A stretch of 64,000 nt of DNA from Ruminococcaceae bacterium UBA3215 (GTDB lineage: Bacteria > Bacillota > Clostridia > Oscillospirales > Ruminococcaceae): assembly GCA_002363155.1 (NCBI GenBank), contig DEWH01000002.1:8159-72158 (forward strand), given 5' to 3'. The notes below the pieces were generated by a model. It ran no database searches and had not been told where the DNA came from. It worked only from the letters and a program-made list of their open reading frames with translations. Each line of letters opens with the position of its first letter. Within the stretch, counting starts at the first letter, position 1. Below, one piece after another: positions 8,165 to 17,349 of this stretch. The position numbers were made by a program, and so were the translations under genes.

Positions 8165-8602
8165 ATGAAATTTTCAGAAAAACTCAGACAGCTTCGTACA
8201 GAAAACGGAATAACACAAAGCCAGCTCGCAGATGAGACCGGCATAACCAAACGCTCTGTGATAAAATACGAGCTCGGAGAAACAGAGCCGAAACCCCGTA
8301 TCCTTAACCGTATTGCCGACTATTTCAGGATAGATCCCGATATCCTCGCCGACGACAGCGCGGAACTTCCGCAGATAACATCGCTGGAGGAAAGCTATGT
8401 AAACGACATACGCGAAAAATACGGCAAAAAAGCCGCCGCCGATATGTCCGAGCTTTTCTCCGCAGCAGCTGCTTTTTTCGCGGGCGGTGAACTGCCCCAG
8501 GAAGAAAAGGACAAGTTCCTTAAAGCTATGAACAAGGCATACATACGCTCCCGTGAAGAATCCGGGATCACAGACGGCGGGAGGAACAGCCGTGAACCTT
8601 GA
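8165..8602 (+). CDS. XRE-family transcriptional repressor
   Basis: This 145-aa protein has an N-terminal Cro/C1-type HTH over residues 1-60 (LRQLRTENGITQSQLADETG, then a recognition helix ending KYELGETEPK). The C-terminal half carries acidic and Ala-rich helices and no peptidase. The ATG at 8165 is preferred over an upstream in-frame ATG at 8138 because an AAGGCGGTG site precedes it. It overlaps the ImmA/IrrE-like gene, the classic ImmR/ImmA arrangement in which the protease cleaves the repressor. It should repress the strong promoter at 8089. Confidence 0.88.
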   Translation: MKFSEKLRQLRTENGITQSQLADETGITKRSVIKYELGETEPKPRILNRIADYFRIDPDILADDSAELPQITSLEESYVNDIREKYGKKAAADMSELFSAAAAFFAGGELPQEEKDKFLKAMNKAYIRSREESGITDGGRNSREP

Positions 8603-9137
8603 TCTTATAATCGAAAAAGTGAACAGCATTCGGGAAAAATACGATGAGACCGACCCGGAACGGCTGTGCGGAGATCTCAACGTCATTCTGATGTATGAGC
8701 CTATGGGAGCATCAAAAAATTCCTGCAAGGGCTTCTTCTTCCACAAAAACGGCGTCGGCGTCATCACCGTCAACAGCGAACTTACCGATTCGTTCAGGCG
8801 CATCATAACCGCACATGAACTCGGTCATGCCGTGCTTCATGCCGAGACCGGCGAACGCGGATTCCTCGACTCCGGATTTTTCGATGAGGCAACCGACTGC
8901 GAAAGAGAAGCGAACCTCTTCGCGGCAGAGCTGCTTATTTCCGACAGAGATATCATCGAATCCGCAGAGGAATGCGAGACATACTACGAGATCGCTTCAC
9001 GGCTTTATGTGCCGCCGCAGCTCGTCGATCTCAAACTGCAGATAATGGAGCACAAGGGATATGATATCCGCGCTCCGAAAGAGACATCGGCGGACTTTAT
9101 GGGGAAAATGGAAGTGCGCTATGGAGAGGAATTCTGA
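8592..9137 (+). CDS. ImmA/IrrE family metallopeptidase
   Basis: This 181-aa protein starts at a GTG (8592) behind a GGGAGG site and overlaps the XRE gene by 11 nt. The zinc-peptidase motif HELGH lies in ITAHELGHAVLHAE, with a downstream Glu in CEREANLFAAELLI completing the metal site. This is the ImmA/IrrE architecture. Family members relieve repression by cleaving a cognate XRE repressor upon a signal such as DNA damage. The downstream error-prone polymerase fits that role. The pairing is inferred from gene order. Confidence 0.9.
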   Translation: MNLDLIIEKVNSIREKYDETDPERLCGDLNVILMYEPMGASKNSCKGFFFHKNGVGVITVNSELTDSFRRIITAHELGHAVLHAETGERGFLDSGFFDEATDCEREANLFAAELLISDRDIIESAEECETYYEIASRLYVPPQLVDLKLQIMEHKGYDIRAPKETSADFMGKMEVRYGEEF

Positions 9138-10530
9138 AAAAGCTTACATCGCAATAGATATGAAGTCGTTCTATGCAAGCGTAGAGTGCGTCGCGCGCGG
9201 GCTTGATCCGCTGAGGACAAACCTGCTCGTCGCCGATCCGACACGCTCGGATAAGACTATCTGCCTTGCCGTGTCCCCCTCCCTCAAAGCAATAGGCGTT
9301 CCGGGCAGACCCCGGCTTTTTGAGGCAAAGCAGAAGATATTTGAATACGAGGTAAGAACTCACCATATCGTCGATTACATTGTAGCGCCGCCGAGAATGG
9401 CAGAATATGAGCGCGTTTCCGCGCAGATATATTCGATCTTCCTGCATTACGCCGCTCCCGAAGATATCCACGTTTACAGCATCGACGAAAGCTTCATTGA
9501 CTGCACGAAATATATGCACGCGTACAGGGAGGAAGCTGACGAAACGGGAAAGCACCCGGCTCATGTCATGGCTATGACGATAATCAGAGAAGTGCTTTCG
9601 GTCACGGGTATAACCGCTACTGTCGGCATCGGAACAAATATGTACCTTGCCAAAGTGGCTATGGATATAGTTGCCAAAAAATCACAGCCCGACAAGGACG
9701 GCGTGCGTATCGCGGAACTCAACGAGGACAGCTACAAATACCTGCTCTGGGATCATAAACCGCTCACCGACTTCTGGATGATCGGACGCGGCAAGGCAAA
9801 ACGGCTGGAAGATGCGGGTCTGCACACAATGGGCGAAGTGGCAAGGTTCTCCACGCGCAATGAGGAATGGTTCTACAAGGAGTTCGGCATAGACGGAGAG
9901 ATAATGATAGACCACGCATGGGGAGCGGAGCCGGTCACAATGCGCGACATAAAGACGTATCATACCGACAATCGCTCCCTCTCAAACGGACAGGTGCTTC
10001 CCCGCCCCTACAAGTACGATGAGGCGCGTATCGTGTTCATGGAGATGATAGATGTTCTGAGCACCGATATGTTCTCGAAAAATCTCGTTTCACAGGTCTT
10101 CACATGGTGGGTAAGCTACGATCACAAATCGCTCGAATACTGCCCGCGGTATGACGGACCCGTGTGCTTCGATTTCTACGGGAGGCTCCACCCGAAACAC
10201 TCAAACGGCACTGCAAGGACAATGGAGCGGACAAATCTTTCAAGGCAGATCACAGAAGTGATGCTGAAAGATTTTGAACAGAGGACAGATCACAGGCTGC
10301 TGTTCCGCAAACTCACAGTATGCGCGGCAGATGTGACTGCGGACGGCGGTTTCTACCAGACAGACCTGTTCACGGACTATGAGAAAATGGACAAGGAACG
10401 CAATCTGCAGGCTGCGATGCAGAGCGTACGCGCCAGATTCGGCAAGAACGCCGTACTCTACGGGCTGAACTTTCTCGAAGGCGCAACGGCAAAAGAGCGG
10501 AACAACCAGATCGGCGGTCACAGGGCATAG
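9121..10530 (+). CDS. Y-family DNA polymerase (UmuC/DinB-like)
   Basis: This 469-aa translesion polymerase starts best at ATG 9121, overlapping the ImmA gene by 17 nt; longer in-frame starts lie inside that gene. The catalytic carboxylates are visible in YIAIDMKSFYASVE and VYSIDESFIDCT. The fingers/palm, an HhH region (MIGRGKAKRLEDAGLHTMGE) and a little-finger domain follow. The substitution of the usual steric-gate context and the R-x-R-LFEAK stretch match the Gram-positive UmuC group often carried with YolD-like proteins. It would perform mutagenic bypass when the ImmA/XRE switch is triggered. Confidence 0.9.
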   Translation: MERNSEKAYIAIDMKSFYASVECVARGLDPLRTNLLVADPTRSDKTICLAVSPSLKAIGVPGRPRLFEAKQKIFEYEVRTHHIVDYIVAPPRMAEYERVSAQIYSIFLHYAAPEDIHVYSIDESFIDCTKYMHAYREEADETGKHPAHVMAMTIIREVLSVTGITATVGIGTNMYLAKVAMDIVAKKSQPDKDGVRIAELNEDSYKYLLWDHKPLTDFWMIGRGKAKRLEDAGLHTMGEVARFSTRNEEWFYKEFGIDGEIMIDHAWGAEPVTMRDIKTYHTDNRSLSNGQVLPRPYKYDEARIVFMEMIDVLSTDMFSKNLVSQVFTWWVSYDHKSLEYCPRYDGPVCFDFYGRLHPKHSNGTARTMERTNLSRQITEVMLKDFEQRTDHRLLFRKLTVCAADVTADGGFYQTDLFTDYEKMDKERNLQAAMQSVRARFGKNAVLYGLNFLEGATAKERNNQIGGHRA

Positions 10531-10595
10531 CCGGTCTGCGGCAGGATACCGTAAACGGGCATTTCTGTCCGCTCTTTGCGGAAAGGAGAACGGAA

Positions 10596-11093
10596 ATGCT
10601 CGGATATATGCCTGTACCGGAAAATTTCAAATACGCAGATGTGCTCAGGCACGGAAAGCCGACTCACGAACGGCGCGATATATTCGCAATAAAGCACCCC
10701 GCAATGCCCCTCGGCAAGCGTGCGAAGATATTCAGTCCCTTCGATGCCCTCAAAGGCTTTACCGACGCAGTAGAAGCCAAAGAAGAGATGTACGTTGAGC
10801 GTATCGAACTGTGCGAGGACGAATGCGCGGAACTCGACAGCAAGCTTGCCGTTCTCCGGGAGCTTGTGAAGAACAGCAGAGATGCCCGCGAAAACACGGT
10901 CACCGTGACAGTAACCCATTTCGTTCCCTGCACCGACCGGAACAATGATGCTTACGGCTGCCGCGGACAGTACGTCGATACAAACGGGATCGTGACCGCC
11001 ATTGATTCCGCCGTGCGGAAAACTCTGACTGTCGCGGGAAAGCGGATCCGCTTCGCAGATATCACCGACATACGCTTCGAGCCGGATAGATGA
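10596..11093 (+). CDS. YolD-like protein
   Basis: This 165-aa protein has the HPAMPLGKRAKIFSPFDALK segment (about residues 32-50) seen in YolD-like proteins that follow UmuC polymerases in Firmicutes. An EERIEL-type acidic helix and a C-terminal beta-rich part (TVTVTVTHFVPC ... RIRFADITDIRFE) follow. A strong AAAGGAGAA site precedes the ATG. It lies 65 nt behind the polymerase and is probably its last cassette gene. Its biochemical role is not established; polymerase partner is the usual suggestion. Confidence 0.75.
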   Translation: MLGYMPVPENFKYADVLRHGKPTHERRDIFAIKHPAMPLGKRAKIFSPFDALKGFTDAVEAKEEMYVERIELCEDECAELDSKLAVLRELVKNSRDARENTVTVTVTHFVPCTDRNNDAYGCRGQYVDTNGIVTAIDSAVRKTLTVAGKRIRFADITDIRFEPDR

Positions 11094-11230
11094 TCGCGCA
11101 CAGCGCTCGAGATGATCGCGCACGGCGCTTGAGAAGGTCGCGCACGGCGATCGAGAAGGTCGCGCACGGCGCTCGAGACTGGGGGTACCCCTCCTCAAAA
11201 AACTTTGATCGCTTCGCGCTTATGCCGGGA
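11094..11230 (+). repeat. Tandem 21-bp repeats plus conserved intergenic block
   Basis: Directly after the YolD-like stop, about four degenerate 21-bp units of GATCGCGCACGGCGCTCGAG type run to about 11180. A CTGGGGGTACCCC dyad and the AAAAACTTTGATCGCTTCGC block (11198-11217) follow. It is a variant of the composite repeat at 7833. No gene is seen. Confidence 0.75.
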
Positions 11231-11289
11231 AATGTTGCACGATCGATCAGATACATCTCCACCTTTTATTCCGAGAGGATAACTATTTC

Positions 11290-11317
11290 TTTACAAAAAA
11301 ATACATTAGCGTATATA
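11290..11317 (+). promoter_or_regulatory. Weak promoter candidate for the YjbR/EVE-like gene
   Basis: TTTACA (11290-11295) and TATATA (11312-11317) are 16 nt apart, with a GAAAGAGGAT site before the ATG at 11341. Confidence 0.4.
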
Positions 11318-11340
11318 CAACGAAAGAGGATAGTAATATT

Positions 11341-12105
11341 ATGAAAAGATCACTCAGAAATGAAGTTTTCGCTTACATAAAGGAAAAGTACGGCGCAGAG
11401 CCGGAATATCTCTGGGCAAGATACCCCGGATATGCCGTATTCCGCCATTCCGACAATTCCAAATGGTTCTGCGCAGTAATGAACGTGGAACGCGCAAAGC
11501 TCGGTCTTTCCGGAGACGGCTTTGCAGATATCATCAACATAAAGACCGGCGATGTCCTGCTCACCGATATGCTTCTCCGGGAGGAGGGCTTCCTCCCCGC
11601 ATACCACATGAGCCGCGGAAACTGGATCTCCGTACTTCTGGACGGAACTGTGCCGCTCGAACGGATCTGCGCGCTGACAGACACAAGCTTCAATGCCACC
11701 GCTTCCGCGCAGAAGAAAAAGCTCTCCCGCCCGCCGAAAGAGTGGATAATTCCCGCAAACCCGAAATACTACGACATAGTCCATGCCTTTGACAGCACGG
11801 ACACTATAGAATGGAAACAGGGCTCCGGCATCAGAAAGGGCGATACCGTCTATATGTATGTCGGCGCCCCCGTATCGGCTGTAATGTACAGATGCAAAGT
11901 GACGGAGACGGATATCCCCTGCGATTACAAGGGAAAGGAACTCACCATAACAAAGCTTATGCGGATAGTATTACAGAAACGGTACTCACCGGATATCTTC
12001 ACTTTCAAGGTGCTCGGCGACAGCTTCGGTATCTTCGCGGTTAGAGGTCCCCGCGGAATACCCAACTCCCTCAGCAATGCTCTCAATATGGACGGAGAAA
12101 AATGA
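11341..12105 (+). CDS. MmcQ/YjbR domain fused to an EVE/PUA-like domain
   Basis: This is a 254-aa protein. Residues about 1-120 resemble the MmcQ/YjbR fold: YIKEKYGAEPEYLWARYPGY, WFCAVMNV, then a late FLPAYHMSRGNWISVLLDG segment and a terminal helix starting CALTDTSF. Residues about 135-250 start WIIPANPKYYDIVHAFDSTD and continue KKGDTVYMYVGAP-like (RKGDTVYMYVGAPVSAVMYR), which resembles EVE/PUA modified-base readers. YjbR-like domains bind DNA in some proteins and EVE domains read modified bases. The fusion behind a DNA-damage cassette suggests a nucleic-acid function, but this is inference. Confidence 0.6.
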   Translation: MKRSLRNEVFAYIKEKYGAEPEYLWARYPGYAVFRHSDNSKWFCAVMNVERAKLGLSGDGFADIINIKTGDVLLTDMLLREEGFLPAYHMSRGNWISVLLDGTVPLERICALTDTSFNATASAQKKKLSRPPKEWIIPANPKYYDIVHAFDSTDTIEWKQGSGIRKGDTVYMYVGAPVSAVMYRCKVTETDIPCDYKGKELTITKLMRIVLQKRYSPDIFTFKVLGDSFGIFAVRGPRGIPNSLSNALNMDGEK

Positions 12106-12228
12106 ATGCGCAGTACAGAAAGCGGAAAACAAGAAATGCTGCTCAACAGCTTGGGCAATAAAATATTTTGTGCAATATGCACAATAACCGTGCAGGAACC
12201 TTGGCATATCAAATATGCCCTTAAAGGG

Positions 12229-12289
12229 TTGAAAAATTGCGGGATTTATGCTATAATATAGTATGCGGTATTATATGCATATTATAGCA
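12229..12289 (+). promoter_or_regulatory. Promoter with overlapping inverted repeat
   Basis: TTGAAA (12229-12234) and TATAAT (12252-12257) are 17 nt apart. The -10 lies inside one arm of a perfect 10-bp inverted repeat, TGCTATAATA (12249-12258) with TATTATAGCA (12280-12289). This could be a repressor operator or simply a 5'-end hairpin. It serves the secreted protein at 12361, which has a GAGGAGG site. Confidence 0.65.
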
Positions 12290-12360
12290 TTCTGCATAAA
12301 TACAGACAATCAGATATATAAAACAAACTGTCAGTCAATCTGCCAAGAGGAGGAGCACAA

Positions 12361-15300
12361 ATGAAAGGAACTGTTACAAAGCTTCTTGCCGTTATGCTGT
12401 CATGCGCTTTACTGCTGACACACGCAAGCGCCGAGGACATAAGCGACACAGACATTGCACCCGAACTGTCATCGGAAGCCGGTGTTACTGCCGGATCGGA
12501 TATTGAGACCGATACCGATCCGGAAATTTCTGCCTCACCGGAGACCGACAGCGGCGAAATACTAAAAGCTATCGAAAAGAAAACAGATGCTGCGATCGCG
12601 GCAAGCGACGGCATTACGCCGTTCACCGTTGAACTCACAGACGAAGAATCTGAGTATCTTGAAAGCATTGAGCAGGACATCAGCGTAAGTGCGTTCAGAT
12701 CGTCTTCTGTAAATCTCGCAGGCTCTATGTCGATCTACGCAAACGACTACTTTATGGATCAGATGGATTCTGCAGAAAGATCGCTCTATATCAATCTGTT
12801 CACTCTGTGCCAGAATTACGCGCAAAGCGGCACAAGCCACACCGGACAACTGATACCGGCAAAAGCACAGTTCGACCCCTCGATAGGCTATGAGAGAATG
12901 CGGCTCGTCTATCAGATGTTCTATTTCTCCAACCCCCAGTTCTTCTTCCTGCGCAACGGTTATTCATACAACATCACATCAGGAACGATCTCCCCCTACA
13001 TTTATGAGGATTTCAATTCCGCGAACGAGAGAGCCCGGTACAGTTCTCTGATAAATTCGGTCACAAGCGAGTGGCTGACGGAGATAAATAATGCCGGCAC
13101 CGATCTCGACAAGCAGAAGATGATCTACAAAAAGCTCTGCGATTATGTTACATACGATACCAACGCAGATTACAACCAGTCGATCGCCAGCGTTTTCGCT
13201 CTCCGTGAAAGCGTCTGCAACGGGTACGCGCTCGCAGCGGAATACCTCTGCAACGCCGCAGGCATAGACTGCATCGTCGCCGTAGGTCAGAATCACGCAT
13301 GGAACATCATAAGCCTCGACGGCAAATGGTACGAGTTTGATGTTACATGGATGGACGTCGAAGAGACAGGCAGATACAACCTCAAATGGCGCAACAAGAG
13401 CTATTCGACATTCCTTGCCAACGACTCGAACAGCTATCACTCCTACCGTTCCGAGCTCTACGGATTGTTCAGGCTTCCCGAATGCAGAACGGATATGAAG
13501 CTCGACGACGAGTACTATTCGGTTTATTCCGGCGGCTCGGTTTACAAATATACCGGTTCAAGGAGCGATCTTATTATCCCGGATACCCTCGGGATTTCCG
13601 CAATATACTACAATGCTTTCAAGAGCAACACATCGGTAACGAGCGTTACTATGCCGGAAGGCGTATCCAACATTTACAGCGGCGCGTTCAGCGGGTGCGC
13701 AAACCTTACATGGGCGAGCATACCCATTACCATGTGCAGCATCGGTGCGCAGGCTTTCTATAATTCCGGACTTACCGATATCTATTACGAAGGTACGGAA
13801 GCCGACTGGAATGCGATATCCAAAGGAAGTCTCGCAATCCCCGAAAACTGTGTGATACATTACAATTACACTGATGACCGGGGCATAAAGTCCGTAACGT
13901 TCATCTACCCTTCAAAAACAGAATACTATGTCGGTGAAAGCCTCGATATAAGCGACGGCAGGATCTATGTTGTTTACAATAACGGCGGGAACGAGCTTCT
14001 CGATCTCTCTTGTGCGGCTGTTGCAGGCTTCAACAGCTCCGCTTCCGGCAAACAGACGGTGAGAGTTTTCTACGAAGGCTTCTCCGGCAGCTACACAGTA
14101 AACGTAAAGATCCCGAGAGACGTCCAGTCCATAACAGTACTGAAGCCAGCTTCCGTTCCGAAGCTTTATACCGGCGATGAGCTTGATCTCACAGGCTATA
14201 CCGTCAAAGCAAAGTACAATGACGGAACCACAGAGACCACGGAACTTACACCGGATATGGTCACAGGCTACGATCCCGAAAAAGCAGGGATTCAGAGACT
14301 TAATGTAACCTGCGGCGGTAAGACAGCAACATTCACTGTAACCGTAGTAAAGCTTGCCGCTACAAAGATCGCGGTTGAGGACGAACCGAAGACAGCGTAT
14401 TATCTTAACGACGATATCGATCTTTCGGCAGGTACTCTCAGAGTCACCTACAACAGCGGAAAATCGGAGACCGTTCCGATGACGGACAGCGCCGTTGCAG
14501 TAAAGGGATTTGACAGCACCAAGACCGGTGTCAGAAAAGTTACGCTGACATTCCTCGGCAAGACGGTCACGATCAATATTGAAGTTTCGGTTGACCCGGA
14601 CAACGCGCCAGTGCTTGTCAACGGCACAGGATATGAGAACATCGCCTCCGCTCTAAGAATAAACAAGACCGGCGAACTTGATATCGTCATCAATACCGAC
14701 ATAACGGAAAAGACGCTGACGATACCAAAAACAGTTGCATCTGCGAAGATAACGACTGCCGGAGACGCAGTCCTCACCCTCACAACGCCCACGATCACAG
14801 CTAACTGCGATCTTACGCTTGACTGCGCCGCTGCGGCGGAAAAGGCGACTGCAAAGACATTCACGGTCAAGACTGCCGCAGACAAGACAGTTACGATAAA
14901 AAGGCTTGATACCGCTCTCCCGCTCACTCTCGGCGGAACAAAGACCTCCGATTTCATTCTCGATACCGGAAGCGGGATCGCAGTCACATCTGCCGCTCTT
15001 ATCAATGTCGAGACAGCAGACGGAACAACTGTGATACTCAACGGCGGCAGGTTCACCCCCACTTCCCTTTCCGGCAGCGGAAAACTCGATGTTTACGGCG
15101 CTTCGACAGTAACGATCGCAAATGTCGTGAATGCGGATATCACACTCAACAGGTACCTGAAGACTGTTGGCAGGAACACGACTGTAAATCTGCAGAAGCT
15201 GACTATAGGCGAAGTTGGCGGTATGTCATTCAAGATCCTCGATCCCGACGGAAGCCTTTCCGATATCAGCGGTCAGACTGTCATAACCCTTTCCAGAACA

Positions 15301-16548
15301 AACGCGGTCGAAGACCTCGAAAACAGGATCACGATCGCAAATACTGCCGGCAGCAAGACTCTCAGCGCAGTTCAGTACAAGAAGGATATCCGCGCGGAAT
15401 ACCTCGACGCTCTGACAGTTTCGGACGGCACAAACCTGAGGAACTTCTCGTCTTTTGAGAAGGCATTCGAGGCAATGACTGACACGGCAGCCGACTATAC
15501 CGTAACTCTGAACGAAAGCACAAGCCTGACAAAGCTCACGCTCCCGAGACTTATCGGAAGCCTCACTATCGACGGAAACGGCAATACCCTTAATCTTACC
15601 GGAGTTACATCTATATCACCGAGGTACGGTCTCACACTTAAAAACATCAGTATTGCAAGCCGGACAAAAACCGGTGCAGCCGCAGCACTTACGATCACGG
15701 ATACAGCCGGAAATACGGCAATAGACGGGCTTGAATTCACAGGCTCCGCGCTCAGCATAAAGGGCGGTACTGCGAACAGCCTTACACTCGGCAAGTGCTC
15801 GCCGATAACCTCTCTGACAGGATTCGCAAATGTAGAGATATCCGATGAGACCGCGATTGCCAAGACTTTCACCGCAAACAATGTTTATCTCGGCGCTTCT
15901 GCAGACCTTAAACTGCTCAGCGGAGCGACATTCACTCTCAACAGGAACAAGGTGCTTACTGCCGAAAACGGCGCAAAGATCACGCTGGTTAAAGGCTTCA
16001 AACCGATAGTGCTCAACGGCTCGGTAAGCGGTGCGCAGATAGCTCTTGTTTCCGACACCACCCTCGAAGATCAGCAGATATTCAGAACCAAGGAAGATCT
16101 CTCCGGAAAGTTCGATATCAGCGGCATCTCCCCTGTTCCCGCCGGCGATTACAGCTACGATCTCCTCACAGCGTCCGGCATCGTTTATCTGAAAGCGTTC
16201 ACTATCGATATGAACGGTACAAGATACGCATTCTGGAATGACGCGATAAGCGCTATGAACAGCAAGACCTCGGAATATACGATCACGCTTCTTGCCGACG
16301 TGAACATCGGCGCGGCATTAAGGCTCCCGACTGCGGCAAAATGCGGCGGTCTCACGATCGACGGAAACGGTCACAAGGTGACATTCACCGGCACGAGCGT
16401 ATCTCTCACAGTTCCCACAACGCTGAAAGATATCACGATGCAGTCGGTGAACTCAAGGACAGGCGCAGAAGTCAAGTGGACACTCAAAACAAATAAAAAG
16501 CTTATCAAAGAAGGCAGCGTTGAACTTATGAGCTGCACAGAAAAGTAA
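12361..16548 (+). CDS. Giant secreted protein: transglutaminase-like, LRR, Ig-like and beta-helix modules
   Basis: This 1395-aa protein begins with a signal peptide (VTKLLAVMLSCALLLTHASA). A transglutaminase-like domain spans about residues 130-370 with a complete triad: Cys286 in SVCNGYA, His312 in NHAWN and Asp327 in FDVTW. A BspA-like leucine-rich stretch follows (VTMPEGVSNIYSGAFSGC). Three Ig-like (Big_3 type) repeats lie at about 515-745, each starting YYVGE/LYTGDELDL/YYLNDDIDL. The last 650 residues carry three beta-helix-like modules with LTIDGNGN-type turns. There is no LPXTG, dockerin or SLH anchor. It is probably an extracellular or wall-associated protein that acts on peptides, wall or host glycoproteins. 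Confidence 0.82.
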   Translation: MKGTVTKLLAVMLSCALLLTHASAEDISDTDIAPELSSEAGVTAGSDIETDTDPEISASPETDSGEILKAIEKKTDAAIAASDGITPFTVELTDEESEYLESIEQDISVSAFRSSSVNLAGSMSIYANDYFMDQMDSAERSLYINLFTLCQNYAQSGTSHTGQLIPAKAQFDPSIGYERMRLVYQMFYFSNPQFFFLRNGYSYNITSGTISPYIYEDFNSANERARYSSLINSVTSEWLTEINNAGTDLDKQKMIYKKLCDYVTYDTNADYNQSIASVFALRESVCNGYALAAEYLCNAAGIDCIVAVGQNHAWNIISLDGKWYEFDVTWMDVEETGRYNLKWRNKSYSTFLANDSNSYHSYRSELYGLFRLPECRTDMKLDDEYYSVYSGGSVYKYTGSRSDLIIPDTLGISAIYYNAFKSNTSVTSVTMPEGVSNIYSGAFSGCANLTWASIPITMCSIGAQAFYNSGLTDIYYEGTEADWNAISKGSLAIPENCVIHYNYTDDRGIKSVTFIYPSKTEYYVGESLDISDGRIYVVYNNGGNELLDLSCAAVAGFNSSASGKQTVRVFYEGFSGSYTVNVKIPRDVQSITVLKPASVPKLYTGDELDLTGYTVKAKYNDGTTETTELTPDMVTGYDPEKAGIQRLNVTCGGKTATFTVTVVKLAATKIAVEDEPKTAYYLNDDIDLSAGTLRVTYNSGKSETVPMTDSAVAVKGFDSTKTGVRKVTLTFLGKTVTINIEVSVDPDNAPVLVNGTGYENIASALRINKTGELDIVINTDITEKTLTIPKTVASAKITTAGDAVLTLTTPTITANCDLTLDCAAAAEKATAKTFTVKTAADKTVTIKRLDTALPLTLGGTKTSDFILDTGSGIAVTSAALINVETADGTTVILNGGRFTPTSLSGSGKLDVYGASTVTIANVVNADITLNRYLKTVGRNTTVNLQKLTIGEVGGMSFKILDPDGSLSDISGQTVITLSRTNAVEDLENRITIANTAGSKTLSAVQYKKDIRAEYLDALTVSDGTNLRNFSSFEKAFEAMTDTAADYTVTLNESTSLTKLTLPRLIGSLTIDGNGNTLNLTGVTSISPRYGLTLKNISIASRTKTGAAAALTITDTAGNTAIDGLEFTGSALSIKGGTANSLTLGKCSPITSLTGFANVEISDETAIAKTFTANNVYLGASADLKLLSGATFTLNRNKVLTAENGAKITLVKGFKPIVLNGSVSGAQIALVSDTTLEDQQIFRTKEDLSGKFDISGISPVPAGDYSYDLLTASGIVYLKAFTIDMNGTRYAFWNDAISAMNSKTSEYTITLLADVNIGAALRLPTAAKCGGLTIDGNGHKVTFTGTSVSLTVPTTLKDITMQSVNSRTGAEVKWTLKTNKKLIKEGSVELMSCTEK

Positions 16549-16564
16549 GGCAATATCACAGCAA

Positions 16565-16597
16565 GCCGTCCGGGATAAAACCGGGCGGTTTCTTTTA
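16565..16597 (+). terminator. Intrinsic terminator after the secreted protein gene
   Basis: An 8-bp stem, CCGTCCGG with CCGGGCGG around a short loop, is followed by TTTCTTTTAT, 17 nt after the stop codon. Confidence 0.8.
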
Positions 16598-16609
16598 TAT
16601 CATTCTCTA

Positions 16610-16740
16610 AATAAACGCGAAGCCAATAAAAGTCTTTGGAAAGGGGTTTGGGGAATAACCTTTCTTCAGAAAGGTTTTCCCCGGTCCCGGACGCTGTGCG
16701 CTGCTGTCTCAAAGTGACCGGCTTTTCGCCGCAATTCCTT
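16610..16740 (-). repeat. Composite intergenic repeat, degenerate inverted copy
   Basis: The segment holds AAAGTCTTTGGAAAGGGGTTTGG, an AACCTTTC/GAAAGGTT hairpin and a CCCCGGTCCCGGACGC end. This is the same modular order as the repeats at 7833 and 49281, in reverse orientation and diverged. No ORF is visible. Confidence 0.55.
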
Positions 16741-16766
16741 CCGACAGCAAAAACTCGGAAAAAGTG

Positions 16767-16795
16767 TTGCATTTATCCGGAAAATATGATATAAT
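16767..16795 (+). promoter_or_regulatory. Promoter of the ruvC-ruvA-ruvB operon
   Basis: TTGCAT (16767-16772) and TATAAT (16790-16795) with a 17-nt spacer lie 41 nt before the ruvC start. No SOS box is recognisable. Confidence 0.75.
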
Positions 16796-16836
16796 AGTAT
16801 GATTATAATTATGCAATAATATCGGAAGTGTTTTTT

Positions 16837-17334
16837 ATGCGGATAATCGGCATTGACCCCGGATACGCGATAGTCGGTTTCGGCGTTATCGAATACGAGC
16901 GCAGGGTCTTCAACGTCATCGACTACGGCGCTGTCACCACGGACGCGGGTACGGATTTCAACACCAGACTGCTGGAGATATACAATGACCTGTGCGTGCT
17001 GTTTGACAGGTATAAGCCGGAAGCAATGGCAATCGAGAGGCTGTACTTCACTACAAACCAGAAAACCGCAATAGCCGTTGCGGAAGCAAGAGGCATCACC
17101 CTCCTTGCCGCAAGACAGCGCAATATCGAGATCTTCGAGTACACCCCGCTTCAGGTCAAGAATTCCATAACCGGCTACGGAAAGGCTGTAAAAAAGCAGG
17201 TGCAGGAACTAACCAAGAACATACTGAAACTTCCGGAGATACCAAAGCCCGACGATACCGCAGATGCACTCGCAATAGCGGTCTGTCATGCTCATTCCTG
17301 CGGTTCGCAGCTGAGCAGGCTCGCAAAGATTTAA
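16837..17334 (+). CDS. ruvC: Crossover junction endodeoxyribonuclease RuvC
   Basis: RuvC resolves Holliday junctions by symmetric nicking. This 165-aa protein has the RNase H-like fold with Asp7 in RIIGIDPG, Glu in AIERLYF and C-terminal acidic residues in PDDTADALAIAVCHAH. Length is typical. ATG 16837 is preferred over an in-frame GTG at 16828, because the GGAAG element sits correctly for it. It heads the ruvC-ruvA-smORF-ruvB operon. Confidence 0.95.
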   Translation: MRIIGIDPGYAIVGFGVIEYERRVFNVIDYGAVTTDAGTDFNTRLLEIYNDLCVLFDRYKPEAMAIERLYFTTNQKTAIAVAEARGITLLAARQRNIEIFEYTPLQVKNSITGYGKAVKKQVQELTKNILKLPEIPKPDDTADALAIAVCHAHSCGSQLSRLAKI

Positions 17335-17349
17335 GGAGAAACGTGCAAG

